This document shows positions 1 to 6,809 of a stretch of DNA of 9,677 bases, in pieces (within the stretch, counting starts at the first letter, position 1; every line of letters starts with the position of its first letter). The DNA is taken from positions 1 through 9,677 of the forward strand of contig CALLPU010000292.1 in NCBI GenBank assembly GCA_938016235.1, given 5' to 3'. The translations under genes and the position numbers were made by a program. Below the pieces are notes generated by a model. It worked only from the letters and a program-made list of their open reading frames with translations. It searched no databases and was not told the DNA's origin. Source of the DNA: an uncultured Granulosicoccus sp. (GTDB lineage: Bacteria > Pseudomonadota > Gammaproteobacteria > Granulosicoccales > Granulosicoccaceae).

Positions 1-16
1 CTGACACCCCTGTCAG
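1..16. repeat. Short perfect inverted repeat upstream of the Spy-like gene
   Basis: CTGACA and TGTCAG arms flank a CCCC spacer, about 35 nt before the first start codon. It could be an operator or the edge of an element that continues outside the window. No clear -35/-10 pair is visible between it and the gene, and no GTAAA-N5-GTAAA CpxR-type box is seen. The window edge truncates the upstream context, so the function is unknown. Confidence 0.25.
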
Positions 17-40
17 ACAGTGACTATCCAAAACACAACC

Positions 41-44
41 GGAG
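41..44 (+). promoter_or_regulatory. Ribosome binding site for the Spy-like gene
   Basis: GGAG lies 7 nt before the ATG at 52. This good spacing supports that start, which also opens directly into a signal peptide. Confidence 0.6.
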
Positions 45-51
45 ATCGAGT

Positions 52-486
52 ATGGTTACCTTGAAGAAAATCGTTGTGGGTGCACTGGCGCTCAGCACCG
101 TTGCCGTGGGCGCATCTGCCCTGGCTGAACGTGATTCACAACACAGCAACCGCATGGTTGAGCGCATCAGCAGCAAACTGGATCTTGATGATAATCAAGA
201 TGCCGCTCTACAGGTGTTTGTAGGTCAACTCATGGAAACACGCGAACTGATGCGTGGTTCAGACACCACCACAAAGGCTGCATTCAGCGAGCTGCTGTCG
301 TCCGACACCTTTGATCAGGGTAAGGCTCTGACAATGATCAACGACAGAGCAGCAACCTTGCAAGAACGGGCTCCAGAGATTGTTGCATCTGCTGCCGTGT
401 TCTTTGATGGCCTGACCGCTGAACAAAAAGCCCAGATTCAAAAATTTGCAGAAAAGGGGCGGCACCGGCACCATAGAAACCGATAA
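52..486 (+). CDS. Periplasmic Spy/CpxP-like LTxxQ-motif protein
   Basis: This 144-residue secreted protein resembles the Spy/CpxP family, whose members are helical periplasmic chaperones or inhibitors of envelope-stress kinases. Residues 1-25 form a signal peptide: K5-K6, a hydrophobic core, then A23-L24-A25 as a probable cleavage site. The mature part is predicted almost all helical and has two LTxxQ-like motifs, LDDNQ at 45-49 and LTAEQ at 121-125, spaced as in the family. The length is slightly below the roughly 160 residues of E. coli Spy and CpxP. The C-terminus is basic and His-rich (GRHRHHRNR), which could bind metal. It sits just before an OmpR/CpxA-like pair on the same strand, so by analogy with CpxP it may tune that kinase or be its regulon member. 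The fold family is fairly secure; the role is inferred. Confidence 0.75.
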   Translation: MVTLKKIVVGALALSTVAVGASALAERDSQHSNRMVERISSKLDLDDNQDAALQVFVGQLMETRELMRGSDTTTKAAFSELLSSDTFDQGKALTMINDRAATLQERAPEIVASAAVFFDGLTAEQKAQIQKFAEKGRHRHHRNR

Positions 487-506
487 GCGCAGGCACACGT
501 GCTTAT
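483..506 (+). other. Hairpin at the end of the Spy-like gene
   Basis: The arms at 483-490 and 499-506 pair over 8 positions with one G-U, around an 8-nt loop. The Spy-like stop codon is inside the left arm. No T-run follows, so it is not a standard intrinsic terminator. It may instead stabilise the upstream message or set different expression levels for the abundant periplasmic protein and the regulator pair. The AT-rich TATATAA just after it (504-510) has no recognisable -35 partner. Confidence 0.4.
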
Positions 507-540
507 ATAACGGTCGCAACCATAGGTTAAGCTGCAGGAC

Positions 541-1242
541 ATGCACTCAGTACTTCTGATAGACGATGACGGTAAACTGGCAGAAGTACTGAGCGAATAC
601 TGCATGAAATTCAGCATTCGTATAGAACCTGCTCTGCTCCCGAGTACCGGATTCTCCCGGCTGCAGGAGCAGAGCTTTGATGCCATCGTACTGGACGTCA
701 TGCTTCCGGAAATGGACGGTTTCGATGTTTGCCGGAAAATCCGCGAACAATACGACACTCCCATCATCATGCTGACCGCACGTGGCGATGTAACCGACCG
801 CATCGTCGGTCTGGAAATCGGCGCTGACGACTATCTGCCCAAACCGTTTGACCCACGTGAACTGGTAGCCAGACTGCAAGTTCATATCAAACGGCACAAG
901 CAGCGCATCCAACCCGCTGAGCCAGCAGTGAACGATGTATTGCATTTCGAAGGCCTGTCGCTCTACACAGTTCAGCGCGACGCTCGAGTGAGTGGCGAGT
1001 CGGTTGATCTCACCACGATGGAATTTGCGCTGCTAGAACTATTGAGTGAATCGCCTGGCAAACCCTTCACGCGCGACGAAATACTCAGCGTATTGAAAGG
1101 CACGGAAAACGAATTGTTTTCAAGATCGGTGGATATTCTGGTCAGCCGGCTACGCGCGAAATTAAAACCCTTGAACCCGATTCTTACCGTTCACGGTTCC
1201 GGCTATGCGTTCGTTCTCAAGCCTGTGGAGGCCGCCCCGTGA
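541..1242 (+). CDS. OmpR-family response regulator (CpxR-like)
   Basis: This 233-residue DNA-binding regulator is phosphorylated by the kinase encoded next. The receiver domain (about 1-118) shows the acidic cluster D8-D9-D10, phosphoacceptor D52 in the VLDVMLPEMDG context, T79 and K101 in LPKPF. The winged-helix domain (about 133-228) has the usual TTMEFALLELL start, a recognition helix around SVDILVSRLRAKL, and the terminal HGSGYAF wing. Length is normal for the family. The last codons overlap the GTG start of the kinase gene, so the two are translationally coupled. The shine-dalgarno before the ATG is poor (AGGA only about 1-2 nt away), but starting there gives the expected receiver N-terminus. 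It probably controls its own operon and the Spy-like gene upstream; no target site is evident here. CpxR-like is a family resemblance, not proof of orthology. Confidence 0.92.
   Translation: MHSVLLIDDDGKLAEVLSEYCMKFSIRIEPALLPSTGFSRLQEQSFDAIVLDVMLPEMDGFDVCRKIREQYDTPIIMLTARGDVTDRIVGLEIGADDYLPKPFDPRELVARLQVHIKRHKQRIQPAEPAVNDVLHFEGLSLYTVQRDARVSGESVDLTTMEFALLELLSESPGKPFTRDEILSVLKGTENELFSRSVDILVSRLRAKLKPLNPILTVHGSGYAFVLKPVEAAP
1227..1230 (+). promoter_or_regulatory. Ribosome binding site deciding the GTG start of the kinase
   Basis: GGAG lies inside the end of the regulator gene, 8 nt before the GTG at 1239. This supports a GTG start that overlaps the regulator's TGA. Confidence 0.6.
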
Positions 1243-2639
1243 TCAAGGCGTTCACTGCCTCGCTGTCATTGCGCTTACTGGGTATTTTCATCATCACAGC
1301 CATTTTGATCATCGTCATTTTGATCGGGCTTTTCTCGACAGGTCTGCGATCCCAGTGGCGACGTTCGATTCAGCCGCATCTGGTTCAGTATGCCCAATAT
1401 GTTCAACAGGACCTGGGAAGTCCGCCGCAACTGGAACGCGCTGAAGCACTCGCGCGCAAGCTGCCCGTTGATATCTACATCTACCAGGGCAGTCAGTTTC
1501 AGTTTTCGACGACCTCAGAACCGCTGACACTGTCCACCCTGACCTTCAGACCAGTGAACAAACGCTTGCTGAGAAGCGGTGAAAACCAGCTAACAGCCAA
1601 CGGTTTACGAGTATCGATATCGGGGCGCAATGAAGCGGGTCAGGGCATATTCAAGATCGAAGAGAACGGGTATTCGGTCTACTACGACTTACACCCTCAC
1701 GCTCACGACTCCCCTCACCGGGCGCGCGGCAATAGGCTGGGGAACGAGCTGATCCTGGCGCTGCTGGCATTGGCAATCGTACTGACGGCAAGTTATTTTC
1801 TGATACGTTGGCAACTGTTCCCCATCAGACAGATGAAGGCAAGTGTGCGGCGCATGGCATCGGGTGAACTCGATCACCGAATTGATCGCCGCGGCCACGG
1901 CGACCTGGACAGGCTCGCGCAAAGTATCGATAGCATGGCCGAGCAGATTCAGGCGATGCTGGATGCGAAGCGACAGCTATTGATCGCCATCAGCCACGAA
2001 CTTCGGTCACCTCTGACACGCGCCAGAATTACTACAGAACTGCTACCCGATACGACAAACAAAGAGAGGCTGCTTAACGATCTGGTGGAGATGAACCGCA
2101 TGATTTCCGACATCATGGAATCCGAACAGTTACAGAACAACCACACCGTACTCAACCTGGAAACCTTTGACATTGGCGCGTTACTGGATGATGAGGCAGG
2201 CAAGCTGCTGCCAGGTTTGCAGTTGCAACAGTCTCAACCTGGCAAGGCGATCAATTTTTCGGGTGATGCTGCAAGGTTACGCATTCTGCTCAGAAACCTT
2301 GTCACCAACGCGCTACAACATGGACGCGCTGAAGATGGCACCGTTGATGTCCGGGTGTTACTGGAAGAATCTGATACTCATGTCATCCTGTGCGTAACAG
2401 ATAAAGGCAAAGGGATAGAACAACAACACCTGGATCGGTTAACAGCGCCATTCTATCGACCAGACGCGTCTCGAAGCCGTGAAACCGGAGGATTCGGGCT
2501 GGGGCTTTTTCTGGCCAGGTTAATTGCAGAGGCTCATGGCGGCACATTGACAATCCACAGCACCCCCGCTGAACAACCCGGTACCCGCGTTCGTGTGAGT
2601 CTGCCGCGTCAACGGGTTACTCCTTCCACTGTCGTATGA
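1239..2639 (+). CDS. Membrane sensor histidine kinase (CpxA-like)
   Basis: This 466-residue inner-membrane kinase is the partner of the upstream regulator. The order of parts is TM1 (about 11-33), a periplasmic sensor region (about 34-168), TM2 (about 170-190), HAMP (about 191-243), a HisKA dimerisation domain with H253 in ISHELRSPLTRAR, and an ATP-binding domain. The ATP-binding domain has an N-box (N353, N357), a G1 box D388-K-G-K-G392 and a G2 box GGFGLGL at 417-423, so all catalytic boxes are intact. The HELRSPLTR block is typical of the CpxA branch. The periplasmic part ends in a His-rich stretch, H152-P-H154-A-H156 and H160, right outside TM2, a possible metal-sensing site. It starts with GTG, overlapping the regulator by 4 nt, and its TGA overlaps the next gene's ATG, so three genes are coupled. 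The signal it senses is not known. Confidence 0.92.
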   Translation: MIKAFTASLSLRLLGIFIITAILIIVILIGLFSTGLRSQWRRSIQPHLVQYAQYVQQDLGSPPQLERAEALARKLPVDIYIYQGSQFQFSTTSEPLTLSTLTFRPVNKRLLRSGENQLTANGLRVSISGRNEAGQGIFKIEENGYSVYYDLHPHAHDSPHRARGNRLGNELILALLALAIVLTASYFLIRWQLFPIRQMKASVRRMASGELDHRIDRRGHGDLDRLAQSIDSMAEQIQAMLDAKRQLLIAISHELRSPLTRARITTELLPDTTNKERLLNDLVEMNRMISDIMESEQLQNNHTVLNLETFDIGALLDDEAGKLLPGLQLQQSQPGKAINFSGDAARLRILLRNLVTNALQHGRAEDGTVDVRVLLEESDTHVILCVTDKGKGIEQQHLDRLTAPFYRPDASRSRETGGFGLGLFLARLIAEAHGGTLTIHSTPAEQPGTRVRVSLPRQRVTPSTVV

Positions 2640-3880
2640 CGCATCAACGCCAGAAATGCGTGGCCATCGACTTGCAAACGGCAGAGTTCAAAGCGAACCC
2701 GCACACAACCTGGCAGCAACTGCAGGCGCAAGGCTCTGTCATTACAACGCGTATTCCGCTGCTGGGGCGCGTTGCCTTGACAACCCGCCAAGCCGAATCA
2801 CGCATCGTCATGCGTGATACCACGCGTTTTACACTCGATGGGCGGCAAGTCGGTCATAAACAATCTGCCGGGATGCGTTGGTGGGTACCGGGATTGTTGA
2901 AGCCGTTGGCCAATAATCTGCTGACTCTTGAGGGCGAGGAGCACAGGTCACTGCGTCAACGGGTCGATTACGCGTTTCGCAGAGTACGGCTGGACGCATT
3001 GCAACCCCTGATCAACGAGGTTGCTCAACAACAGATCGACACGCTGGCGGATGCGCTGAGCCGACACGGGCAAGCTGATTTCGTCACGCTCGTTGCGCGC
3101 CCCATGCCACAGCAAGTGATCTCATCACTACTCGGCTTAAGCGAGAAAAGCCACCGTGATGATCATGATCTGAACCGCTCGTTATCCCGACTCGGCTCCA
3201 TTCGAGGGGCTACAGACCTGTTTCGCGCCTTACCGGGCATCCGGACGATAACGAAACAACTCGAGCACGAGATACAACACCGCAAGCAGAACCCTCAATC
3301 GGATTTGCTCAGTGAACTTGTCAGCCCCGACGGCGACGGCCGACCGCTAAGCGATGATGAAATACTGGCAATGGTCTTTCTGCTGTATGTCGCCGGCCAC
3401 GAAACAACGACCCACCTGATGTCATTGTCCTTGTGGACACTGCTCAATGGAACGGTGGCAGGGGCATCCGATTTCCTGCCACTGACAGAAAAAGCCGTCA
3501 ACGAATTATTGCGTTTTACAAGCCCGGTACAGATGACCAAGCCTCGCTTTTCACTGTATGACCAGCAACTCGGAAACGTGTGGATCAAACGCGGTGAGAC
3601 GGTTGCAGCACTCATCGGCGCGGCTAATCATGATGATACCTGGATCAATAATCCGTCCGTCCTGGATCTTGCTCGATCACCCGTCAAGCATCTGGGCTTT
3701 GGCGGAGGTGCTCATGTTTGTCTGGGTATGCACTTGGCGATTCGCGAAACAGCGACGCTACTCAACATGCTATTCGCGCAGCACCCGAACATCGCCTTAC
3801 GCCCAACTTCCACGACAGCCTGGAATCAACGCGTGGGCTTAAGAGCCATGGATTCGCTGATGCTGGTAAAAATACCGTAG
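2636..3880 (+). CDS. Soluble bacterial cytochrome P450
   Basis: This 414-residue haem-thiolate monooxygenase has the usual length of soluble bacterial P450s. Diagnostic motifs are all present: helix C H103 and R107, the helix I oxygen-activation motif AGHETT at 253-258, the K-helix ExxR at E290-R293, and the haem-binding loop FGGGAHVCLG with axial Cys362. There is no signal peptide or membrane anchor, so it should be cytosolic and depend on a ferredoxin and reductase. None is encoded in the window. Its ATG overlaps the kinase stop by 4 nt, which argues for co-expression with the two-component system. This is an unusual partnership, since P450s usually sit with redox partners or biosynthetic genes. 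The shine-dalgarno is weak, consistent with coupling to upstream translation. The enzyme class is near certain; subfamily and substrate cannot be read from the sequence. Confidence 0.95.
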   Translation: MTHQRQKCVAIDLQTAEFKANPHTTWQQLQAQGSVITTRIPLLGRVALTTRQAESRIVMRDTTRFTLDGRQVGHKQSAGMRWWVPGLLKPLANNLLTLEGEEHRSLRQRVDYAFRRVRLDALQPLINEVAQQQIDTLADALSRHGQADFVTLVARPMPQQVISSLLGLSEKSHRDDHDLNRSLSRLGSIRGATDLFRALPGIRTITKQLEHEIQHRKQNPQSDLLSELVSPDGDGRPLSDDEILAMVFLLYVAGHETTTHLMSLSLWTLLNGTVAGASDFLPLTEKAVNELLRFTSPVQMTKPRFSLYDQQLGNVWIKRGETVAALIGAANHDDTWINNPSVLDLARSPVKHLGFGGGAHVCLGMHLAIRETATLLNMLFAQHPNIALRPTSTTAWNQRVGLRAMDSLMLVKIP

Positions 3881-3901
3881 GAATATTCTGACCAGAAAAG
3901 A

Positions 3902-3943
3902 GCGCCAATCTGACGGGAAAAGCAGGCTTTTCCGATTGAGCGC
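3902..3943 (+). other. Long interrupted hairpin downstream of the P450
   Basis: Three paired blocks nest around a 4-nt loop. GCGC 3902-3905 pairs with 3940-3943, CAATC 3906-3910 with GATTG 3934-3938 (A3939 bulged), and GGAAAAG 3916-3922 with CTTTTCC 3927-3933. The left side carries a 5-nt internal bulge (3911-3915). It begins 21 nt after the P450 stop and has no T-run after it, so it does not look like a terminator. It may be a 3' UTR stability element or part of a small RNA. Confidence 0.45.
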
Positions 3944-4031
3944 GTTGCTGCAAACATCGATACTAACGCCATGTTCAAGGAAGAGCATCAACACGGGAGG
4001 CAGCGGATCTTTTGCCGGTATTGACAAGGAT

Positions 4032-4055
4032 GAGCCAATCCACGCACATTGGCTC
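4032..4055 (+). other. Perfect 8-bp hairpin in the P450 3' region
   Basis: GAGCCAAT (4032-4039) pairs perfectly with ATTGGCTC (4048-4055) around an 8-nt loop. No T-run follows. A perfect TTGACA hexamer lies just before it at 4021-4026, but the only spaced -10 candidate, CACATT at 4045-4050, is poor. This could be an mRNA 3' end structure, a protein-binding palindrome, or part of a short RNA ending at the terminator at 4091. Confidence 0.4.
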
Positions 4056-4090
4056 GTTAAGCCCGTTAAACAGTATCAAGGATGCCGTCG

Positions 4091-4115
4091 CCCCGGTCAG
4101 GATGACCGGGGTTTT
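4091..4115 (+). terminator. Rho-independent terminator of the P450 operon
   Basis: CCCCGGTCA (4091-4099) and TGACCGGGG (4103-4111) form a perfect 9-bp, GC-rich stem with a 3-nt loop, followed directly by TTTT. It points along the + strand and is the first strong terminator after the P450, about 210 nt past its stop. On the - strand there is no U-run, so it should not end the convergent acyltransferase transcript. Confidence 0.85.
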
Positions 4116-4148
4116 ATGCACAAGGCTTGCTAAAAACCACGTGTGAAG

Positions 4149-5432
4149 TTAACGACGACCCAGTAACAAACGCCGGCTAGCCGCCCACCATTCGCGTACA
4201 GCGTGCGCCAGTGTCGTTGATATCGCCTCGCTCGCTTTCAGAATCACGATCCAGATGCCGAGCACTGCACCCTGCCGTCTGCGTTCTGCCATCGGAGACT
4301 GGTTGTCGGCTTTGGTAATACGCCCACCCGTAATCATCGTGGCCAGCGGTGGCGATATTTTCAACGAGATCCTGACCATGACAACAGCAATGATCATGGC
4401 AACCAATGGCGCACTCAGAAACCAGATAATGAAACCGGCTGAATGTCGATCACCGAACAACGGTTGCCAGGCACCAAAGAACAACAGCGTCAGCATCAGG
4501 TAGTGACTGCAAAAAGCTGCGAACAAGTAGGGTGAAAATCGCAGCACCCAGGTTTGAAAACGGCCACCCATGAGAATAGGCAGAAGCGTCCAGATAGCCA
4601 GAGATCCGAACAAACGGCTCAGTGGATAGAGAACGGTTTCACTGAAATCCAGATTGCGTTGATCAAACCAGTCAACCAGAGCTCCGGCAGCTCCGCCGTT
4701 CGCCAACATGATAAGCGCGGTTGATACTGCAGCCAAAGCGACAAACAACGGGCAAAATCGATCCCAGCCGTCCACCTTGACGTCTCTGACTGCGAGAAGC
4801 AGGCCGAGGCTGAAGGCAAACAGGATGAGCGGTCGCAGGATGATACCCGACGATTGACCATGATCGAACACGTAGAACAAGCCGAGCAGCGGTAACAACA
4901 CCCAAGGCATCCGCTTGACACCCATTAACAGCAATGGCGACAGGAGAATGCAAACAAACAGATCGCGTAGAAATCCCAGGTGCATCGTGGCACCCATCGG
5001 CATTTCGGTGATGAACAGGATGATGTTTAGCTTATCGAGCCAGGTGGTAGCGTCTGCCAGAAACGTCGGCCGGCTTTGCGACACCAGAAGATATACCGCA
5101 TAAGTGACCACGCCCCAGAACACCATGGGCACCACAATGGACACAAATCGCTTGCGATACAGCGCAAGTACCGCCCCGTTACTTCTCAACAGTGCCACAG
5201 CCGCGAGATAGCCAGATACGACGCTTAGCAACGCAGCACTGGCGCGCCCTGGGCCCTCAACGAGAAAACCCTCCAGGAAGAAACTCAGGCCTTGCGCGCC
5301 CAGCGCATAGACAGGTGTGCCAGACTCTCCGTCGGGCACATGTACGAAAATCATCCCGAGCACGCAGATCATCCGCGCCATCGAGATGCGATCTCTCGTA
5401 TCCTGTTCAAGTTGTGGTGCCATTTCCGACAT
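4149..5432 (-). CDS. Acyltransferase-3 family membrane protein
   Basis: This 427-residue integral membrane protein resembles the acyltransferase-3 family (OafA/OpgC/NodX type), whose members transfer acetyl, succinyl or other acyl groups to exported sugars and glycans. About ten hydrophobic segments are visible. Near the N-terminus is RISMARMICVLGMIFVHV, with R20 and H31 placed like the family's conserved Arg and His at the first membrane helix. SGYLA follows at 73-77, and MHLGFLRDLF (H151) matches the family's H-x-x-FL-x-x-L block. After the last membrane segment is a basic, cytosolic C-terminal tail of about 70 residues. I place the start at 5432 because homology begins there and AAGGAG lies upstream, although the 15-nt spacing is long. 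In-frame starts at 5615 and 5513 would add non-family residues. It is convergent with the P450 operon and divergent from the 5642 gene. Its substrate is unknown. Confidence 0.82.
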   Translation of the reverse strand: MSEMAPQLEQDTRDRISMARMICVLGMIFVHVPDGESGTPVYALGAQGLSFFLEGFLVEGPGRASAALLSVVSGYLAAVALLRSNGAVLALYRKRFVSIVVPMVFWGVVTYAVYLLVSQSRPTFLADATTWLDKLNIILFITEMPMGATMHLGFLRDLFVCILLSPLLLMGVKRMPWVLLPLLGLFYVFDHGQSSGIILRPLILFAFSLGLLLAVRDVKVDGWDRFCPLFVALAAVSTALIMLANGGAAGALVDWFDQRNLDFSETVLYPLSRLFGSLAIWTLLPILMGGRFQTWVLRFSPYLFAAFCSHYLMLTLLFFGAWQPLFGDRHSAGFIIWFLSAPLVAMIIAVVMVRISLKISPPLATMITGGRITKADNQSPMAERRRQGAVLGIWIVILKASEAISTTLAHAVREWWAASRRLLLGRR

Positions 5433-5641
5433 GCTGCGGTCGTAAATCTCCTTAGCGTGGAAAGATAATAGAAGAGGAATACCGCATTGGGGTGGACGAT
5501 TGATGACAATCATCCTCGAACAGCTGACAAGTTCGACAGGCGGAGGGTGCGCCGTTCCAATCCATGGCGCAAGTGGGCCAGGGGTTAGCACAGGTAACCT
5601 ACCATTGTAAATCAACTACTTAGGATCATTATCACTCCGTC
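5433..5641. promoter_or_regulatory. Divergent intergenic region with candidate operators
   Basis: This 209-nt region must hold promoters for both the acyltransferase (-) and the 5642 operon (+). I find no convincing sigma-70 promoter on either strand. A nested palindrome lies at 5498-5514: GATTG-ATGA-CAATC overlaps GATGA-CAA-TCATC. GGTAACC at 5593-5599 is another short palindrome. Either could be a regulator site. Confidence 0.35.
5615..5633. promoter_or_regulatory. Weak Fur-box-like site before the 5642 operon
   Basis: ATCATTATC at 5625-5633 matches one half of the 19-bp Fur consensus perfectly. The other half matches at only 4 of 10 positions, about 13 of 19 overall. It sits 8 nt before the ATG, so a bound repressor would block expression. 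A chance match is quite possible. Confidence 0.2.
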
Positions 5642-6760
5642 ATGCCGGCACCACCTTTAACTCACCATGACATCATTCGCATCGCCAGCCCGCTGAAAAA
5701 CAGGGGTTTCATCATTGATATGGCGCGCTCCAGCAGAGCGGATCGTTACATCGAATTCCAGACCCAATCGAGCTTTTCGCCCCTGATTCGCTGCGTGCAC
5801 ACTTTACACGTGGGCACTAGTGACAAACATCACGTGTCTCGGGTGCTCTTACACGCCAACGGGCTCGTGTCGTCGCTAGAGGCTGTGGCAAGCCGCCTTG
5901 ACGAGGCATTGGATACCTTCGAGAAAATACCGCACGAGAGGCAGATGCGGATTCATGCTCGCCACACCGTGGCGTTCAGCTACGCACTGAAGCCGCTGCC
6001 CGCAGGCGAAAGCACAGCCAGACTGGAGTTGCAATTTACCTGCGCTGATGTGGCTGGACTGGAATTGCGCACCGATACCAGTACGGGCGGCTCCATGCCG
6101 GCCGATCTGCGGGTGGTCATACGTGGGGGGCAAGCCCCTTACTTGCCCGATACGCTTGCCAGCGGAGCCGATCTTCCCATGCGGCACCGAGCAGCGAGGC
6201 GTCATCTGACGGCAGAAAACAACTCAACCGAGTCAACAGCGCACGACATCACATCCGCCGATAGCGCCACAAAGCGCTCATTCGTTACCGATTTGCCCGA
6301 TGATTTTCTGGCGGTACTTGGCACACAGTGGCGTCCGTTACGATTCCAGGGCGATCATTGGAAAGGTGTTTTGCGTACGCTGGGAAAGGAGCCTGCGCGC
6401 ACACCCTGTGCAGAACAGCATGTGATGGACGCGGTTGAACACGTCGCACAGAGTCTTGCCGATGCGCCAGCGAAATACCACGAACGCTTACACAAGGCGC
6501 GCTGGCGCGTCTTTGTCAGACGATTGCAACCGCTGATGCTGTTTGTCGGCATTCTGGCCATGATGCCGTTGAGCTGGCTGTTTGTGTCGCAGGGCGACCG
6601 AGTGCTGCACCCTCTGGCGCTTGGCTTGACCCCGCTGCTCATGGTTGGCGTTGTCGTTCTCACGGCAAGAGAAATTCCCGTTATGGAAATCCCGTCATTA
6701 CCCAAGCCCGTACCGGCAAATTACTGGTCTTCCGATCAGCAGAACGCCGAATCCGTTTAA
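5642..6760 (+). CDS. Unrecognised protein with two C-terminal membrane segments, first gene of the MoxR-VWA operon
   Basis: I do not recognise this 372-residue protein. Residues 1-290 look soluble, with no signal peptide. The segment at about 36-165 is rich in alternating hydrophobic residues, as in a beta domain. An S/T/N-rich linker (about 190-212) leads to a helical, charged part (about 215-295) with W230, W239 and W288. Two hydrophobic segments follow (about 297-315 and 323-342), then a Pro-rich tail (IPSLPKPVPANYW). This predicts a tail-anchored inner-membrane hairpin with the large domain in the cytosol, so it could meet a cytosolic AAA+ ATPase at the membrane. The MoxR gene starts 49 nt downstream on the same strand. 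The ATG at 5642 lacks a good shine-dalgarno (AGGA is 16 nt away); the ATG at residue 27 is an alternative start. Topology is inferred by eye. Confidence 0.8.
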   Translation: MPAPPLTHHDIIRIASPLKNRGFIIDMARSSRADRYIEFQTQSSFSPLIRCVHTLHVGTSDKHHVSRVLLHANGLVSSLEAVASRLDEALDTFEKIPHERQMRIHARHTVAFSYALKPLPAGESTARLELQFTCADVAGLELRTDTSTGGSMPADLRVVIRGGQAPYLPDTLASGADLPMRHRAARRHLTAENNSTESTAHDITSADSATKRSFVTDLPDDFLAVLGTQWRPLRFQGDHWKGVLRTLGKEPARTPCAEQHVMDAVEHVAQSLADAPAKYHERLHKARWRVFVRRLQPLMLFVGILAMMPLSWLFVSQGDRVLHPLALGLTPLLMVGVVVLTAREIPVMEIPSLPKPVPANYWSSDQQNAESV

Positions 6761-6809
6761 TGCACAAACACCCTGCCTTCCGCCATCCACTCAGCATCGA
6801 GTTGTCTGC

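Noticed and set aside
504..511. TATATAAC as a -10 promoter element for the response regulator
   Set aside because: No -35-like hexamer exists 15-19 nt upstream, and the site overlaps a hairpin arm.
3936..4133. 65-codon + strand reading frame in the P450 downstream region
   Set aside because: It starts at TTG without a good ribosome site, runs through the second hairpin and the terminator, and has no recognisable domain.
5433..5615. N-terminal extension of the acyltransferase
   Set aside because: The 61 extra residues are Pro-rich and not family-like, and the in-frame ATGs at 5615 and 5513 lack properly spaced ribosome sites. The family's first membrane block begins just after the ATG at 5432.
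6645..6809. Upstream in-frame extension of the MoxR gene
   Set aside because: It overlaps the C-terminal coding part of the 372-residue gene in another frame and encodes no AAA+ sequence. The ATG at 6810 fits the family.
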